Shown: positions 47,809 to 49,378 of the stretch, piece by piece | Numbering within the stretch: the stretch's first letter is position 1 | Layout of the letters: every line of letters starts with the position of its first letter | NCBI GenBank assembly: GCA_937981585.1 | Contig: CALJOA010000048.1 | Coordinates: forward strand, 1-49,378 | From: an uncultured Pirellulaceae bacterium | GTDB lineage: Bacteria > Planctomycetota > Planctomycetia > Pirellulales > Pirellulaceae | Length of the DNA stretch: 49,378 nucleotides | Direction of reading: 5' to 3' | Made by a program: the position numbers and the translations under genes | The notes under the pieces: generated by a model | What the model was told of the DNA's origin: nothing | Databases searched by the model: none | Seen by the model: only the letters and a program-made list of their open reading frames with translations

Positions 47809-48087
47809 GGCGAAGCGATATTTGTGGGAGAGTCGTGGAGAGTTGGAAACCCACGCGTTATCAGTCACGACTGACGAGCGATTGGGCTTGCGCGTCAAAA
47901 TATGTCAGCTCGTAACGCCGACTGCGGTTTTAAGTAGCGAAAGTCTCTCGCTCGGCCAACACCAACGCTGCTATCGCACTGATGCAGGCACGAAGCGCAA
48001 GCCGCATTTACACGGCAAAACCAGTGGTCTGTCAAAGCTGAAATGGCCGGTCAGGTGCTAGTTTTTCTAATTGGATTCGCTGAGTAG

Positions 48088-48106
48088 CACGGCTGTCCCA
48101 GCCGTG
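48088..48106. repeat. Small hairpin cacggctg/cagccgtg
   Basis: Perfect 8-base arms with a 3-base loop, preceded by gagtag. The unit resembles the hairpin at 40517-40543 (ccacggttg/caaccgtgg) and may be a dispersed planctomycete repeat. Confidence 0.5.
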
Positions 48107-48152
48107 AACAAGCAGCAAAAACACGTCCCACCGTTTCATTTGGCCTAGCGCA

Positions 48153-48187
48153 AAAAAATGGGACAGGAAATTCCTGCCCCATTTTTT
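48153..48187. terminator. Bidirectional terminator downstream of the sigma factor gene
   Basis: Arms 48153-48169 (aaaaaatgggacaggaa) and 48171-48187 match at 16 of 17 positions with A/T tracts on both flanks, giving a strong intrinsic terminator for the minus-strand sigma gene that also works for plus-strand transcripts. The 13-mer aaaaatgggacag occurs again at 4152-4164, suggesting a shared repeat origin. Confidence 0.75.
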
Positions 48188-48215
48188 ATCAATGACATGA
48201 CAACAAGTGCCACGA

Positions 48216-49124
48216 TTAGAACGGCATGATCATTTCCATATCGAAAGGATCGCGAAGCCCGTCACCAAGCTTCTTTAATGCCTCAGTTTCAATTTGACGG
48301 ACACGCTCTCGGGTCAATCCGAGTAGTTCACCAATTTCTTTAAGCGTGTGTGTTTCCGTGTTATCCAAACCAAAACGCATCTTCAGTACACTCAATTCAC
48401 GTTCATCCAAGTCAGCCATCATCGACTTGATCTCGCCCATGATGTCGTTCTCAAGCAATTCGTCTTCGGGACGCTTCATCCGATCGTCCATCACCATCTC
48501 GCCAAGCGACCAACCCGAGTCCGCTTGGTCGGTTTGCGGAGTCGAGTTGTAGATTTGAATCGCCTTTTTGATGATCGGAAGTTTTCGCTTGGGCAGACCC
48601 AGCAGACGGGCGACTTCTTCGGGCGTCGGATTTCGCTTGAGCTCTTCCGTTAAACGAACGCTTGCCCGTCGCCATTTGGAGAGCAGTTCGACCATGTAAG
48701 CCGGAATGCGGATCGTCTTGGCCGAGTTGATCAACGATCGCTTGATCGATTGCTTGATCCAGTAACTGGCATACGTGCTGAAGCGAGTCCCCATCTCAGG
48801 ATCGAAACCCTCGACCGCGCGAAGCAAACCCAGATTGCCTTCTTCGATCAAGTCCTGAAGCCCAAGGCCTTTGCCGGTGTAGCCTCGGGCGATGTTGACA
48901 ACCAAGCGAAGGTTGGCTCGAACCATTCGATCACGGGCCCTAACGTCTCCCTTGGCGATCGCCCGAGCAAGCATCTTTTCTTCGTCAGCCGTCAAAAGGG
49001 CCGTTTCATTGATCTCACGAAGATAAGTTTCGAGGGGGGATTGGAGATTCGAACCCTTCTTCTTACGGGCTTTTTTGAGATCACCAAGTTCATTATCAAC
49101 TGTTGGAGCGTCTTCTTTTGTCAT
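48216..49124 (-). CDS. Sigma-70 family RNA polymerase sigma factor (group 1/2-like)
   Basis: A 302-residue sigma factor with region 1.2 (LETYLREINETALLTADEE), region 2 (RANLRLVVNIARGYTGKGLG, then WIKQSIKRSLI), region 3 (about 155-225) and region 4 (LGLTRERVRQIETEALKKL). The core region 2.4 helix is well conserved, so it should recognise near-consensus promoters. It lacks a long region 1.1 and so is a short primary-like (group 2) factor. ATG at 49124. The terminator at 48153-48187 follows. Confidence 0.94.
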   Translation of the reverse strand: MTKEDAPTVDNELGDLKKARKKKGSNLQSPLETYLREINETALLTADEEKMLARAIAKGDVRARDRMVRANLRLVVNIARGYTGKGLGLQDLIEEGNLGLLRAVEGFDPEMGTRFSTYASYWIKQSIKRSLINSAKTIRIPAYMVELLSKWRRASVRLTEELKRNPTPEEVARLLGLPKRKLPIIKKAIQIYNSTPQTDQADSGWSLGEMVMDDRMKRPEDELLENDIMGEIKSMMADLDERELSVLKMRFGLDNTETHTLKEIGELLGLTRERVRQIETEALKKLGDGLRDPFDMEMIMPF

Positions 49125-49378
49125 TTGATGATTCGTTCACTTAGGGGGCTGGCATTTACTCAGATGCTGTTACGTGAGTGCTATCTACCAAGTGCTATCG
49201 TCCAGAGGGCGACGGTAGAACAGTCTCGGGAAAGTTTGAGGATATGAAGCGACTGTGCGCGTCGGGAGGGTCGTGACGGTTTGGAGATGATGCCAAGCGA
49301 ATCGCAAAGCGAGAATCAGCCACGGGATCAAAGGGGGTCGGGATCGAATCTTCAGTCCGTCGAGGCTATGAATTTATG
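49125..49378. other. Upstream region of the sigma factor gene
   Basis: No gene is seen at the right edge. The sequence presumably contains the sigma-factor promoter, but no convincing -10/-35 pair was found. Confidence 0.3.

Larger units (their letters stand above)
47809..48215. other. 407-base intergenic region before the sigma-factor terminus
   Basis: This stretch contains the cacggctg...cagccgtg hairpin (48088-48106) and the terminator (48153-48187). Around 47930-47975 the sequence aagtctctcgctcggcc resembles a degenerate family A core. No gene is seen. Confidence 0.45.

Noticed and set aside
1-49378. tRNA, rRNA, CRISPR, phage or transposase genes
   Set aside because: No T-loop signatures, direct-repeat arrays or transposase motifs were seen in reading the window; a tool-based search was not possible.

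Overview
The window reads as a chromosomal segment of a planctomycete, most likely in the order Pirellulales. The evidence is the density of families that are hallmarks of that group. These are two DUF1501 proteins, a PSCyt1/DUF1549/DUF1553 protein, a DUF1587/1595/1592/1588/1585 protein, a DUF1552 protein, a DUF1080 protein, two DUF1559-type proteins (one with a prepilin-like N-terminus), a formylglycine sulfatase and several small palindromic intergenic repeat families. Base composition looks close to 50% GC by eye. No tRNA, rRNA, CRISPR array, phage or transposase gene was seen. The genus cannot be fixed from the sequence alone.

Layout. 1-2839: an interspersed repeat, then a DUF1080-DUF1501 pair on the minus strand. 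3121-7084: a plus-strand run of transport genes (RarD-like, an ABC ATPase without a permease, an EamA transporter and an AEC transporter). 7146-8937: a monoheme cytochrome-like gene overlapping an ApbE flavin transferase that carries an NqrM-like domain at its C-terminus. 9226-15178: an ElaA-like GNAT, a DUF1549/1553-DUF1501 operon and a divergent PAS-AraC regulator. 15383-21594: a complete minus-strand nqrABCDEF operon for the sodium-pumping NADH:quinone oxidoreductase, with a palindromic repeat between nqrE and nqrF. 22419-28025: a plus-strand cassette of DUF1592-type, DUF1552 and ankyrin-repeat exported proteins. 28108-29273: a sulfotransferase and an S4-domain protein. 29617-34605: a DUF1559 gene, a hemP gene behind a Fur-like palindrome, a second DUF1559-type protein and a sulfatase. 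34635-37691: a lipoprotein-type MsrA, an exported thioredoxin-fold protein and an HExxH membrane protein. 38062-41755: two HtrA/DegP-related genes in tandem, the second strongly rearranged, then an FtsQ-like membrane protein. 41855-49124: a TauE/SafE permease, csrA, an AAA+ ATPase with a winged-helix-like N-terminus, an FAD oxidoreductase, a polytopic membrane protein and a sigma-70 family factor.

How the genes work together. The clearest system is respiratory. nqrABCDEF encodes all six subunits; NqrB and NqrC carry DxxTGAT and DxxAGAT flavinylation motifs, and NqrD and NqrE keep the four membrane cysteines of the iron-sulfur centre. The FMN transferase that would load NqrB and NqrC and the NqrM-type factor needed for the metal centre are one polypeptide about 7 kb away. 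The DUF1549/1501 and DUF1592/1552 cassettes look like exported cytochrome-linked protein systems of unknown substrate. Sulfatase and sulfotransferase genes fit the sulfated-compound metabolism typical of marine planctomycetes.

The most notable observations are the ApbE-NqrM fusion, the HtrA relative with a PDZ domain lying before the nucleophile segment and a Cys in place of Ser, the Fur-like 19-bp palindrome before hemP, an FtsQ-like protein in a lineage generally lacking FtsZ, and several compound palindromic elements, one of them inside the nqr operon.
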